A stretch of DNA of 41,471 nucleotides from Lachnospiraceae bacterium (GTDB lineage Bacteria > Bacillota > Clostridia > Lachnospirales > Lachnospiraceae), in contig JAILRH010000153.1 in NCBI GenBank assembly GCA_024698345.1, positions 1 to 41,471 of the forward strand, written 5' to 3'. Shown here in pieces: positions 25,726-35,013 of this stretch. Each line of letters begins with the position of its first letter. The stretch's first letter is position 1. The notes under the pieces are model-generated. The model was not told the origin of the DNA and searched no databases. It saw nothing but the letters and a program-made list of their open reading frames with translations. A program made the position numbers and the translations under genes.

Positions 25726-26910
25726 TTAGTCACGCTCAACGATTGTAGAACATCCCATTCCACCACCGATACAAAGTGTAGCAAGACCCTTCTTAGCGTC
25801 TCTTCTCTGCATCTCGTGAAGTAATGTAACAAGGATACGGCATCCTGAAGCTCCAACCGGATGTCCAAGTGCGATTGCACCACCGTTTACGTTAACTTTT
25901 GACATGTCAAAGTTTAAGTCTTTAGCAACTGCTACTGACTGTGCAGCAAATGCTTCGTTTGCTTCAATCAAATCGATATCATCAATTGTAAGTCCTGTCT
26001 TAGCCAATACTTTCTTTGTAGAAGCAACAGGTCCAACGCCCATGATTGAAGGATCAACACCGCCAAGTGCTCCGGCAACGAATGTAGCCATTGGTGTTAC
26101 ACCGAGCTCTTTAGCTTTCTCTTCGCTCATTACTACAACTGCAGCTGCACCGTCATTGATTCCTGATGCGTTACCTGCTGTAACAACTCCGTCAGCCTTA
26201 CCTGAACAAGCTTTTAACTTAGCAAGTGTCTCTGCTGTAGTACCTGCACGAGGTCCTTCGTCTGTATCTACGATGATATCTCCCTTTCTGTTCTTAACAA
26301 CAACAGGTACGATTTCATCTTTGAATATGCCATTGTTCATAGCTGCTTCGCATTTCTGCTGAGAGTTTGCTGCAAATGCATCTAACTCTTCTCTTGTAAG
26401 TCCCCACTGCTCAGCTACGTTCTCAGCTGTAATCATCATGTGGTAACCATTGAATGCATCCCATAATGCATCATTAACCATTGTATCAACCAATGTTCCG
26501 TTGTTCATTCTGTAACCAAAACGTGCATTCTGAGCTGCGTATGGTGCCATAGACATATTCTCCATACCACCTGCTACTACGATATCAGCATCTCCAGCCT
26601 GAATCATCTGAGCTGCCATATTAACACAGTTAAGACCTGAACCACAAACTACGTTAACTGTAACTGCAGGTGTCTCAATTGGAAGTCCTGCTTTGATTGA
26701 TGCCTGACGTGCAACGTTCTGTCCAAGACCAGCCTGGATAACACATCCCATGTATACGTGATCAACCTGATCAGCTGGTACTCCTGCTCTGTTAAGAGCT
26801 TCCTTGATAACGATAGAACCAAGTTCCGGTGCTGGTGTTGTGCTTAAAGCTCCACCCATCTTACCGATAGCTGTACGGCAAGCGCCTGCGATAACAACTT
26901 TCTTTGACAT
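25726..26910 (-). CDS. thl: Acetyl-CoA acetyltransferase (thiolase)
   Basis: 394 aa. Condenses two acetyl-CoA into acetoacetyl-CoA, the entry step of butyrate formation. The nucleophile Cys89 is in '[10 protein letters not shown]', His350 in '[15 protein letters not shown]' and the second Cys, 380, in 'CIGGGMG'. GGAGGA is 8 nt before the ATG. It is the first gene of the operon; the promoter lies about 145-170 nt upstream and its -10 box is part of a Rex-like operator. Confidence 0.97.
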   Translation of the reverse strand: MSKKVVIAGACRTAIGKMGGALSTTPAPELGSIVIKEALNRAGVPADQVDHVYMGCVIQAGLGQNVARQASIKAGLPIETPAVTVNVVCGSGLNCVNMAAQMIQAGDADIVVAGGMENMSMAPYAAQNARFGYRMNNGTLVDTMVNDALWDAFNGYHMMITAENVAEQWGLTREELDAFAANSQQKCEAAMNNGIFKDEIVPVVVKNRKGDIIVDTDEGPRAGTTAETLAKLKACSGKADGVVTAGNASGINDGAAAVVVMSEEKAKELGVTPMATFVAGALGGVDPSIMGVGPVASTKKVLAKTGLTIDDIDLIEANEAFAAQSVAVAKDLNFDMSKVNVNGGAIALGHPVGASGCRILVTLLHEMQRRDAKKGLATLCIGGGMGCSTIVERD

Positions 26911-27046
26911 AATATAAATCCTCCATTAATAATAGAATTTTATTCTTTTGCATGTAAAAAACACGCATCCTTTTCAATAATAACATTAATACAATCTTCA
27001 ATCAACAAATGACTTCAAATTTCGCGTAAAAATATTAAAACTGAGA

Positions 27047-27064
27047 TTGTTATAATTTTAACAA
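27047..27064 (-). promoter_or_regulatory. Rex-type operator on the butyrate operon promoter
   Basis: On the minus strand the site reads TTGTTAA-AATT-ATAACAA and matches the clostridial Rex consensus TTGTTAA-N4-TTAACAA at all but one position. It contains the -10 box of the thl promoter. Rex is a repressor that leaves DNA when NADH is high. The match is seen; binding is inferred. Confidence 0.7.
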
Positions 27065-27083
27065 ATATTATTTCCTTTGTCTA
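27055..27083 (-). promoter_or_regulatory. Promoter of the thl-crt-hbd-bcd-etfBA operon
   Basis: On the minus strand TAGACA (27078-27083), a 17-bp spacer and TAAAAT (27055-27060). Transcription would start near 27048 and give a leader of about 138 nt before thl. Confidence 0.7.
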
Positions 27084-27109
27084 GACATTAAATTGAAAAA
27101 ACTCAACGC

Positions 27110-29602
27110 TTAAATCGCATATATTAATATAACCCATATTCTTTTTAAAAGTGGCAAGTCTTTTAACTGTTCTTCCCTAAATAACCTATAGAACTCATGA
27201 ACTGTCTGATAATCGTTCTTCTCGCAGATTTCATTTGAATATGTCGCTTTATATCCGCAGGAAATCATATCATCCCACATTTTTTCAGTCATTAGGCTAT
27301 CAACAAACATGTCGGTCATACTCTTATTTATATCTTTATCCATTTTGCCACCAGGCTTTAATCCTTTAATTTTGCAGATTCTGTAAATATCTCTGTACAA
27401 CAGTCTTATCCTGGTGTTCTTAGCTGCATTTTTCATTATTCTGCGCTTATATTGTCGTCTAACCAATAATTGCAGATATAATATACCACCAAGAGCAAAT
27501 ATAAATAATATTATCTTACCAAACTTGTTCATCGGGATATCATGTGACCCTTTGTTTTTATTAAAAGTACTTACAGTTTCTGTCACATTTACAGTTGTCT
27601 CTGCAACAGAAGCTGTTGTAGTTTCAGGCTGTGCTTTTGTTTCATTTTCGGTTGTTGGTTCCTCAGTTTTTGGTTCCACATCATTATTTATACTACTGTC
27701 ATAACCAAGAGTATGTTCTTTTGGAACCCAACCGTATCTTTCATCAAACACTTCAGTCCATGCATGCGCCATGGCATCCGTCACTTTCACTCGATAAAAA
27801 CCGTTACTATCCTTTACAAAGGCTTCCTTAGGAATTCTAAATCCCTCAACATATCTTGCCGGTATATATGCTGACCTATACATCATCGTGGCAACCGTAG
27901 CAAAGTGAACGCAATATCCTTTTTTGGTCTGCTCAAAATGCTCAATAAAATCTCCGTCAACATCATAATTATATTTACCGGGATTAAGAGTATATTCAAA
28001 ACCATTGGCAAAATAATCGTCTATTTTTTTCCCTGTTTCTTCTATATCGTACCACTCAAACTCCACACCACTATCGTTCTGATAAAGATCTCCCAATAAT
28101 GTATAAGCACTCCTTAAGTTAGATAAGTATTCATCTCCGCCTTCCGCTTCATTTAACCAACCATCCTTTTCAACAAGAACACTTTTGGCTGTATCAAAGG
28201 GAATGAAATTCAAGGAATATTCATTAAATTCTTCTTTTTTTCCAAGTCTTTTTATCGTCTGATTATAATTCAGTCTACCGCTCATTCCTATTGTACTATC
28301 AATCTCCTCGCAAAAATAAGGCATAAATTCACCCTTATTTACCTTTTTAAAATTAGAAAACTGACCTCCTTTTCCAATACACGAAATGTCATAGAACCTA
28401 ATGGTTTCTGATATTTTTTCATCAAGGAAATATGGGGTAAAAAAGTAATTATTTAAAGACTTCTCCATTCTTATGGTTACCGTATTTTTATTTTCACTTT
28501 TCAACTTTTTACGATATCCCAAAACGACCCGATCAAATGAGTCCTTGCGCCCCATAATATCCATATTATAACGAAAAACATCCGGCTCATCCCAAGAACT
28601 TCCAATATAATCTCCACCCACATAGCCCTTTAGGTAAAGATCTTCAATTGGCTTATCGTTTAGGAATACTGTCATGCACTTCTTTCCTGTAATCTTTCTT
28701 TCTCCGCACTCTGACAATTTTCCTTCTGTCAGTCCAATGACATTTCCCGCTTTTTTAGAGCCACCAAAGCCTTTAAAATTAAGATGCTCTAGAATCGCAC
28801 TAAATTCCATATTTACAAAAGAATCTCTGACCGAATAATAGAAGCCATCGTGTTCATAAGTGATTTTATCTATTCTGTTTCCGCTAATTACACCTGCCAA
28901 GCTCAAAAGCACGCAAATGCCTGTAACCTGGGCCAAAGTGCAACTACTCAATTTGTTGTTGCTGTTTGCATAAACTGCAAGGAAAATAAGTCCACTTGAA
29001 ATAACCATCCAAACATTCAAAGGTTTTGGATATTTTCCGGTCTCAGCCACCATTATAACAGGAACAACCATTATCACTACAGATAACAATATTCCCTTTT
29101 TGATTCTGATAATAATCGATAGCATTACCGCAATAATAAATACAACCATACAAAACAAAATATTGTATGTCTCTCCTGAAATACCATCTGTATCAATCGT
29201 GTAATAGAAATCTTCACAAACCCTTTCATATATTATAATGCAGTAATTGAAAATAAGTTTCAACTGATCGATACTGACTTTACTTACTGTTAAAATTCCC
29301 ATGCATACAAATACTATTCCACACGAAACAATCATTCCTGTAACGACTCTGTATTTATCAAATCTGTTCATTGTAGGAATAAACACTACAGTGAACGCAA
29401 CCAAAGTCAATAACAAATGAACAATAATTGTATTTGAGTTCATTCCACTTCCAAGATTAGTTATAGTATACGGGAAAACAGATAACCACATTTTAAAAAC
29501 AGAAAATGACACTATATAAACAGCTACAAATTCACAAATAACATTAAATACGTCGTTATTAAATTGTTCTTTTTTTATAACTCTAAATATATCTCTTTCC
29601 AT
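27110..29602 (-). CDS. Membrane transglutaminase-like protein (TgpA type)
   Basis: 830 aa. About seven hydrophobic helices lie in residues 23-240, an extracytoplasmic part follows, the transglutaminase core is at about 545-640, and one helix (about 683-700) precedes a cytoplasmic tail. The core has Cys564 (GYCVHFATVA), His613 (AHAWTEVF) and 'YGWVPKEHTLGYD', where the usual catalytic Asp position is probably Glu629. Such proteins occur with MoxR and DUF58 proteins; the role of the cluster is unknown, and protease or crosslinking activity has been proposed. The start overlaps the DUF58 gene by 28 nt. No clear terminator is seen before the thl promoter. Confidence 0.88.
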   Translation of the reverse strand: MERDIFRVIKKEQFNNDVFNVICEFVAVYIVSFSVFKMWLSVFPYTITNLGSGMNSNTIIVHLLLTLVAFTVVFIPTMNRFDKYRVVTGMIVSCGIVFVCMGILTVSKVSIDQLKLIFNYCIIIYERVCEDFYYTIDTDGISGETYNILFCMVVFIIAVMLSIIIRIKKGILLSVVIMVVPVIMVAETGKYPKPLNVWMVISSGLIFLAVYANSNNKLSSCTLAQVTGICVLLSLAGVISGNRIDKITYEHDGFYYSVRDSFVNMEFSAILEHLNFKGFGGSKKAGNVIGLTEGKLSECGERKITGKKCMTVFLNDKPIEDLYLKGYVGGDYIGSSWDEPDVFRYNMDIMGRKDSFDRVVLGYRKKLKSENKNTVTIRMEKSLNNYFFTPYFLDEKISETIRFYDISCIGKGGQFSNFKKVNKGEFMPYFCEEIDSTIGMSGRLNYNQTIKRLGKKEEFNEYSLNFIPFDTAKSVLVEKDGWLNEAEGGDEYLSNLRSAYTLLGDLYQNDSGVEFEWYDIEETGKKIDDYFANGFEYTLNPGKYNYDVDGDFIEHFEQTKKGYCVHFATVATMMYRSAYIPARYVEGFRIPKEAFVKDSNGFYRVKVTDAMAHAWTEVFDERYGWVPKEHTLGYDSSINNDVEPKTEEPTTENETKAQPETTTASVAETTVNVTETVSTFNKNKGSHDIPMNKFGKIILFIFALGGILYLQLLVRRQYKRRIMKNAAKNTRIRLLYRDIYRICKIKGLKPGGKMDKDINKSMTDMFVDSLMTEKMWDDMISCGYKATYSNEICEKNDYQTVHEFYRLFREEQLKDLPLLKRIWVILIYAI

Positions 29603-30669
29603 TTAATCTGCTTACCCTCTTTTGCAATATTCACTCTCTCTTCGTTCAATTTCATCTCACAGTCAAAATTGATGTTAATTAAAGTACTGTACTCTATTCT
29701 CTTTAAAATTTCATCCTTTAAAACCTTAACAGCTTCCAAATCCCTGTAAGGTCTTATATACATCATTCTCCTAAGTGCCTCGTATACGTTTTCATCCTTG
29801 CAGACTTTTTTCTTTACAACCTCATTAAGATCGTTATCGTACCACAGGACAAGATGATTAATTCCTTTTTCCTTTATTGACAGTAATACGGATGCAATCA
29901 AATCCATCGTCATTTCATAGTTGCGATGTCTGCTTTCTTTTCTATTGTAATCAATCCATACAACCACAGGACACCCCTCAGGTTTTGCCCTTTCTTTTAC
30001 CAGGATTTCATCTGACTTTGCAGATAATTTCCAATGAATATCGTGAACGGAATCCGATTCCGTATATTCTCTTATCTGATATATTTCAGTTGGATCGTCA
30101 CCGCTTTCTCTGTCAGAATACTCCTCTGCGTCTCCCTCAAACATCTGTGTCCTAAGCGTCACGTCAGTCATTAACAGTTTCATCTGTGGCATTACTACCA
30201 ATTCATTGGACTTGTTTACCTTTTTCTTTATTGACAGAAGATTTATGACATCATTACATTCAACTCTTAACAAAGTAATTTTATATATTCCTGTCTGAAA
30301 CATCTCCACTTTCTTCTTTCCTGTCTTTTCAGAATCACTGATGGCGGGTATTTTTATTTCTATTATTTTTTTCTTTCCGTTTGCAATATTCTCTATACTT
30401 ACAAATGCTGTGACATTTGAAGAAAAAAACTTTGATTTGTTTTTAACTTTAACTCTGATAGTAACACTCTTATTTTTTTCTGCGACTTCAGATATAGGAA
30501 CCAAATCAGCTCTTATATTTCTTCGCATCAGTATCAAATAAATAATACTGACAAAAAAGAATATAATTTCTGCACCCAGTAACTGTTTTACAATTGTATC
30601 TTCATACATAAAATAATTAAAAACCGTTACTCCCATGACTATCAGATAAACCATTATCCTCTTAAACAT
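29575..30669 (-). CDS. DUF58 domain membrane protein
   Basis: 364 aa. Two adjacent helices (about 5-20 and 30-48) anchor it. The DUF58 signature is at about 185-230: 'ESGDDPTEIYQIREYTESDSVHDIHWKLSAKSDEILVKE', followed by 'VVVWIDY', the start of the von Willebrand A-like fold. It is the middle gene of the moxR cluster, 51 nt after moxR, and its end overlaps the transglutaminase gene by 28 nt. In this cluster the MoxR ATPase is thought to act on the VWA-like partner. Confidence 0.88.
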   Translation of the reverse strand: MFKRIMVYLIVMGVTVFNYFMYEDTIVKQLLGAEIIFFFVSIIYLILMRRNIRADLVPISEVAEKNKSVTIRVKVKNKSKFFSSNVTAFVSIENIANGKKKIIEIKIPAISDSEKTGKKKVEMFQTGIYKITLLRVECNDVINLLSIKKKVNKSNELVVMPQMKLLMTDVTLRTQMFEGDAEEYSDRESGDDPTEIYQIREYTESDSVHDIHWKLSAKSDEILVKERAKPEGCPVVVWIDYNRKESRHRNYEMTMDLIASVLLSIKEKGINHLVLWYDNDLNEVVKKKVCKDENVYEALRRMMYIRPYRDLEAVKVLKDEILKRIEYSTLININFDCEMKLNEERVNIAKEGKQIKWKEIYLEL

Positions 30670-30720
30670 TATTTATCGCCCTCTTCATACTTGTTAATGA
30701 ATTTTCTTAAAAGAATGTTC

Positions 30721-31674
30721 TTATATCCCCTTTATTGTAGGTGCTTCTATGTCATCTAATATGGCATCTATTACATCACTTTTATTAATCTGAGCGACCT
30801 TAGCTTTTGTGCTGAGAGTTACTCTGTGAGATGCTACAGAATAAAATACCGCTTTGACATCGTCAGGAGTAACATAATTTTTGCCTTCTATCCACGCCCA
30901 CGCTCTGCTTAGTGCAGCCAATGCCACAGAACCTCTTGGACTGAGTCCTGATGCAAGGGAACTGTTATTTCTGGTCTCACTAGCAAGCTCTGCTATGTAT
31001 TTAAGAACCTTAGCATTCATGAACACATTTGAAACTTCTTCCTGCATTTTGGTAATAACATCACCTTTTCCGTCAAATAACTGTTCAACTTTCTCTATCG
31101 GATCCCCTTCCTGTCTGCGCTTAAGGATTTCAACTTCCTCTTCAATTGTCGGATATCCCATATTTACACACACCATAAATCTATCTAACTGGGATTCCGG
31201 CAAAAGCTGGGTTCCAACGGAACCTTCAGGATTCTCTGTTGCTATTACCACAAAAGGTCTGCTAAGTTCTCTGGTCACTCCGTCAACAGTTACTTTTCTT
31301 TCTTCCATTGCCTCTAATAATGCCGACTGAGTTTTCGGCGATGTTCTGTTAATCTCATCCGCAAGAAAGAGATTGCACATAAGCACACCTTTTTTGTATA
31401 CAAATTCATTTGTGTCTTTTTTATATACTGAAAAACCTGTAAGATCTGACGGCATTACATCCGGTGTAAACTGAACACGATTTTCCTCAAGGCCCATCGC
31501 CTTTGAGAAAGCCTTTGCCATGGTAGTCTTACCTACACCCGGTGTATCTTCTATCAAGACATGTCCTTTTGCAACAATTGTGCACATGATCAGTTTGATG
31601 GCCTCATCCTTTCCTACAATCACTTTTTTAACTTCATCAATAACTCTTTTTGCTTCAAAATATAATTCTCCCAT
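30721..31674 (-). CDS. MoxR-family AAA+ ATPase
   Basis: 317 aa. Walker A 'EDTPGVGKTTMAKAFS' is at about 37-52, Walker B 'LFLADEINRTSPKTQSALLEAMEE' at about 104-127, sensor 1 in 'FVVIATENPEG' and the sensor 2 region 'LASGLSPRGSVALAALSRAWAW'. MoxR ATPases work as chaperone-like factors for VWA or DUF58 partners. AGGAGG lies 4 nt before the ATG, and a terminator hairpin ends directly at this ribosome site. First gene of moxR-DUF58-transglutaminase. Confidence 0.93.
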   Translation of the reverse strand: MGELYFEAKRVIDEVKKVIVGKDEAIKLIMCTIVAKGHVLIEDTPGVGKTTMAKAFSKAMGLEENRVQFTPDVMPSDLTGFSVYKKDTNEFVYKKGVLMCNLFLADEINRTSPKTQSALLEAMEERKVTVDGVTRELSRPFVVIATENPEGSVGTQLLPESQLDRFMVCVNMGYPTIEEEVEILKRRQEGDPIEKVEQLFDGKGDVITKMQEEVSNVFMNAKVLKYIAELASETRNNSSLASGLSPRGSVALAALSRAWAWIEGKNYVTPDDVKAVFYSVASHRVTLSTKAKVAQINKSDVIDAILDDIEAPTIKGI

Positions 31675-31684
31675 ACTTCCTCCT

Positions 31685-31721
31685 AAAAAATGGCACTACA
31701 CTATCGAAAGAGTGTAGTGCC
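31685..31721 (-). terminator. Terminator hairpin touching the moxR ribosome site
   Basis: GGCACTACACT (31692-31702) pairs with AGTGTAGTGCC (31711-31721), 11 bp with an 8-nt loop. On the minus strand six T follow (31690-31685) and the next base begins AGGAGG of moxR (31684-31679). It can end the upstream DUF975 transcript. Confidence 0.85.
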
Positions 31722-31741
31722 TAATTTATAATCACTAGTTC

Positions 31742-32707
31742 TTAATTCCAAGAATCTCCAAAATCAACATCCTGTTTCTTTACCACCTGTCCTGTTTCAG
31801 CACATAACTGAACATAAAACTCTCCTGATGTTAATTCAACATATGGATTAAGCCAGAATATTTTTACAAATAAGCCTGCTACAGGAAGAGCTGCCAAAAA
31901 TCCCCATAAAATAAATGAAAGATCAAGAACAAACGCTCTCCATTTGTTTCCTGTCATAAGATTTCTTGAAATCTCAAAAGCCTCTCTTGATGACATGTTT
32001 GGATTCTCTGCTAAAAGGTATGGAATCATTCTGTATTCATAACTCTTGATAATACCCGGAATTATTAAAAGTAATGTCCATAAAAAGATCTTGATATCTC
32101 TGATAAATGATACCTTTACAACGTTCCAGTAAGAATTTGAAAATGCAAATCCAAAAACACCTATATCAGGTTTTGTAGTTCTGTTAAGAAGCACCCACTT
32201 CTTTCCTCCAACAGTCAAAGGATTGAAAAGAAATGCAGCAAGTGCAAATGATATTACAATTATAATTAATACTACAACAATCACAATACCTACCATGGCA
32301 CCCATAGCACCGGAAGAAACTGACATTGCATCAGTTAATGCATCGTTTGACTCCATATCAGAATACTCAGAATCCTCAAGATCCTCAAATATATTACTGT
32401 TATCACTGCCTGAAAATGTATCATCACTTGAATCGTTGAAAATGCTGTTAAGTGATGAATTATTTCCGGAATTATTCAATTTTTCAAATGCCTTTATATA
32501 ATCCTGTGTTGTTCTTGCTTTGGAAATATCCTGCATATACTCCTGAACTGATTTAGGTGTATATTTAGAATTTGCTGAACTGCTGCTGGCATTATAACCT
32601 GTTATACCTCCGATAAGTGAAAGTATAAGTGCCGCAATTACACATCCCCAATAGTTTCCTCTCAATAACTCTTTTGCTCTTTCTTTTAATTCTGCTCTTG
32701 TAGCCAT
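31742..32707 (-). CDS. DUF975 family integral membrane protein
   Basis: 321 aa from the ATG at 32707, chosen because AAGGAGG lies just before it and 'MATRAELKERAKELLRGNYWGCVIAALIL' is the standard start of DUF975 proteins; the ATG 16 codons upstream (32755) lies inside metA. It has a helix at about 20-38, a hydrophilic Ser/Asp/Asn-rich segment (about 40-135) that is longer than usual, and further helices at about 140-175, 210-232 and 262-285. The function of the family is unknown. The ribosome site begins at the metA stop codon (TAAGGAGG), so the two genes are co-transcribed. Confidence 0.85.
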   Translation of the reverse strand: MATRAELKERAKELLRGNYWGCVIAALILSLIGGITGYNASSSSANSKYTPKSVQEYMQDISKARTTQDYIKAFEKLNNSGNNSSLNSIFNDSSDDTFSGSDNSNIFEDLEDSEYSDMESNDALTDAMSVSSGAMGAMVGIVIVVVLIIIVISFALAAFLFNPLTVGGKKWVLLNRTTKPDIGVFGFAFSNSYWNVVKVSFIRDIKIFLWTLLLIIPGIIKSYEYRMIPYLLAENPNMSSREAFEISRNLMTGNKWRAFVLDLSFILWGFLAALPVAGLFVKIFWLNPYVELTSGEFYVQLCAETGQVVKKQDVDFGDSWN

Positions 32708-32717
32708 TTTTTCCTCC

Positions 32718-33629
32718 TTAATCTCCCAAATCATACGGTGTTTCCTGATATACATAATAATTCAGCCAGTTAGTGTACAAACCGTTTGACACGCTTCTCC
32801 ACGTCAATATAGGCTGATTATCAGGATTGTCATCCGGATAATAATTCTTTGGAATCTGTATATCCAAACCTTTTGACTTATCCCTTTTGTACTCCTGATC
32901 CAGAGTCATTCTGTCATATTCCGGATGTCCAAAAACAAAAAACTGTCTTCCCTCTTTAGCCATGACAAGAAAAACTCCAGCTTCCTCTGATTCTGCTACA
33001 ACATATAATTCATCTTTTGAATTAATCTCCTCTGTAGACACTCCTGTATGTCTCGAATGCGGTGCATAGAACACATCATCGAATCCTCTGACAATAGGAA
33101 CTCTTCTGTGAAGAACTTCATGCTTGTAGATACCAAACATCTTCTCGGGAAGTTGGATCTTATTGATACCGTAATGATAATAGAGTCCTGCCTGTGCCCC
33201 CCAACATATATGAAGCGTACTGGTCACATGATCCTTAGACCACTCCATTATCTCTTCAAGTTCTTTCCAGTAGCCGACTTTCTCAAAAGGCATCTGTTCG
33301 ACAGGTGCTCCCGTAATTATCATTCCGTCATACTTATGCTTCTTCACCTCGTCAAATGTCATATAAAACTTGTTTATGTGATTTGCAGGTGTATTCTTTG
33401 AAACATGACTTGCCATATGAAGAAATGTGGCATCTACCTGAAGTGGTGTATTTGACAGCACTCTGAGCAACTGAATCTCAGTATCTTCCTTTAATGGCAT
33501 AAGATTTAGAATAATAATACGAAGAGGTCTTATGTCCTGATTAATAGCCCTCTCTTCATCCATTATGAAAATATTTTCATTCTCTATAATTGTCTTAGCC
33601 GGTAAATCTTTTTGAACTTTAATCGGCAT
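32718..33629 (-). CDS. metA: Homoserine O-acetyltransferase (MetA family)
   Basis: 303 aa. Acylates the hydroxyl of homoserine in methionine synthesis. The catalytic residues fall at the family positions: Cys142 in '[12 protein letters not shown]', and His235 and Glu237 in 'FGHPEYD'. Residue 111 is Glu ('TGAPVEQM'); in this family Glu at 111 goes with acetyl-CoA, and Gly with succinyl-CoA, so acetyl transfer is predicted although the name is often given as succinyltransferase. A promoter TTGAAA-17-TAAAAT lies 53-81 nt upstream. No S-box or T-box leader is seen. The stop codon overlaps the ribosome site of the next gene. Confidence 0.95.
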   Translation of the reverse strand: MPIKVQKDLPAKTIIENENIFIMDEERAINQDIRPLRIIILNLMPLKEDTEIQLLRVLSNTPLQVDATFLHMASHVSKNTPANHINKFYMTFDEVKKHKYDGMIITGAPVEQMPFEKVGYWKELEEIMEWSKDHVTSTLHICWGAQAGLYYHYGINKIQLPEKMFGIYKHEVLHRRVPIVRGFDDVFYAPHSRHTGVSTEEINSKDELYVVAESEEAGVFLVMAKEGRQFFVFGHPEYDRMTLDQEYKRDKSKGLDIQIPKNYYPDDNPDNQPILTWRSVSNGLYTNWLNYYVYQETPYDLGD

Positions 33630-33681
33630 GTTATCACCGTCCTATCTGACTAGTTTCCCACAAAGTGGAATTATCTTCTCC

Positions 33682-33710
33682 ATTTTATCATTACAAATAC
33701 TATTTTTCAA
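33682..33710 (-). promoter_or_regulatory. Promoter of metA
   Basis: On the minus strand TTGAAA (33705-33710), a 17-bp spacer and TAAAAT (33682-33687). Confidence 0.65.
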
Positions 33711-33760
33711 CTTGAATCGTGTATGATTTTAGTCTAATAGATTACTCCCTGTTAATAACT

Positions 33761-33803
33761 AAAAACTGTCATGATTATAACATCAAAAATCATGACAGTT
33801 TTT
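33761..33803. terminator. Terminator of ilvE, symmetrical
   Basis: AAAAACTGTCATGATT (33761-33776) pairs with AATCATGACAGTTTTT (33788-33803), a 16-bp stem with an 11-nt loop. The outer A and T runs act as T-tracts on either strand. Confidence 0.9.
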
Positions 33804-33861
33804 ATAATACTATTATGTTGTATTTATACATAATAAAAATAAGCAATCACTTGTTCTATTA

Positions 33862-34887
33862 CTATTTTATTTCTACTAACCATCCTTCCGGAGCTTCAAT
33901 TCTGCCCATCTGAATTCCTGTAAGTGTCTCGTATAATTTCTTTGTGATTGGTCCCATCTCTTCCATTCCGCTTGGGAAGCAGATTTCTTCACCATGATCA
34001 ACAATCTTTCCAACAGGAGAGATAACTGCTGCAGTACCGCAGAGACCACACTCAGCGAAATCTTTGAGTTCATCCTTGAATACTTCTCTTTCTTCAACTT
34101 CAAGTCCAAGATATTCCTTTGCAACATACATAAGTGAACGTCTTGTGATAGAAGGAAGAATACTGTTAGACTTTGGTGTAACTACCTTATTGTCTTTTGT
34201 GACGAATAAGAAGTTTGCTCCACCTGTCTCTTCTACCTTTGTTCTTGTAGCTGCATCAAGATACATATTCTCATCGAATCCTTCATTGTGTGCAGTTACA
34301 ATTGCATGAAGACTCATTGCATAGTTAAGTCCCGCTTTGATATGACCTGTTCCGTGAGGTGCTGCTCTGTCAAAATCACTGATCTTGATTGTGATAGGCT
34401 TAGCACCACCCTTGAAGTAAGGGCCTACAGGTGTACAGAATGTTCTAAACTGATAATCCTGTGCCGGCTTAACTCCGATAACAGGTGAAATACCAAACAT
34501 GTAAGGTCTGATGTATAATGTAGCTCCTGAACCATATGGTGGAACGAATTCTTTGTTTGCTTTGATTGTCTCAACGATTGCCTCAACAAACTTGTCCTGT
34601 GGATATACAGGCATCTCAAGTCTCTTAGCTGATTCTTCGAATCTCTGTGCGTTAAGATCAGGTCTGAATGTAACAATTCTGCCGTCTTCTGTTGTGTATG
34701 CCTTCATACCTTCAAATATAGTCTGTGCATACTGAAGAACACCTGCACACTCACTCATTGTGATCATAGAATCAGATGTAAGTTCTCCTTCATCCCATGC
34801 ACCATTTTTGAAATTAGCAACAAATCTTTTGTCTGTTGGAATATATCCAAAACCAAGATTTGACCAGTCAATATTTTTCTTGTCCAT
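33862..34887 (-). CDS. ilvE: Branched-chain amino acid aminotransferase
   Basis: 341 aa, a fold-type IV PLP enzyme. Transfers amino groups between glutamate and the keto acids of valine, leucine and isoleucine. 'ECAGVLQYAQTIFEGMKAY' and 'FRPDLNAQRFEESAKRL' are the N-terminal marks; the PLP lysine is probably Lys184 in 'HIKAGLNYAMSLHA', followed by 'TKVEETGGANFLFV' and 'TPKSNSILPSITRRSL'. GGAGG precedes the ATG. It is a single-gene unit with its own promoter (34973-35000) and terminator (33761-33803). Confidence 0.96.
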   Translation of the reverse strand: MDKKNIDWSNLGFGYIPTDKRFVANFKNGAWDEGELTSDSMITMSECAGVLQYAQTIFEGMKAYTTEDGRIVTFRPDLNAQRFEESAKRLEMPVYPQDKFVEAIVETIKANKEFVPPYGSGATLYIRPYMFGISPVIGVKPAQDYQFRTFCTPVGPYFKGGAKPITIKISDFDRAAPHGTGHIKAGLNYAMSLHAIVTAHNEGFDENMYLDAATRTKVEETGGANFLFVTKDNKVVTPKSNSILPSITRRSLMYVAKEYLGLEVEEREVFKDELKDFAECGLCGTAAVISPVGKIVDHGEEICFPSGMEEMGPITKKLYETLTGIQMGRIEAPEGWLVEIK

Positions 34888-34972
34888 TTATTTTTCCTCC
34901 ATAATCGTAAAACTAAATCGTAAAACTTGTAAATTATTGACTACATTTTAATCAATTAAAGTCCTAAAAAAT

Positions 34973-35000
34973 ATTTTAGCACTTCTATAATCATTGTCAA
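34973..35000 (-). promoter_or_regulatory. Promoter of ilvE
   Basis: On the minus strand TTGACA (34995-35000), a 16-bp spacer and TAAAAT (34973-34978). The leader of about 80 nt holds a direct repeat ATCGTAAAACT (plus-strand reading) at 34904-34914 and 34917-34927. Confidence 0.65.
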
Positions 35001-35013
35001 CATCAGATTATAA

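Noticed and set aside
25904..26362. Long antisense frame over thl, with similar ones over crt, etfA, bcd and ilvE
   Set aside because: They are mirror frames of highly biased coding sequence and have no ribosome sites or family motifs.
32708..32755. Upstream start for the DUF975 gene inside metA
   Set aside because: The family's conserved N-terminus and the AAGGAGG site both support 32707.
33630..33760. SAM riboswitch or T-box before metA
   Set aside because: The leader is only about 45 nt from the predicted start and shows no aptamer or T-box sequence.
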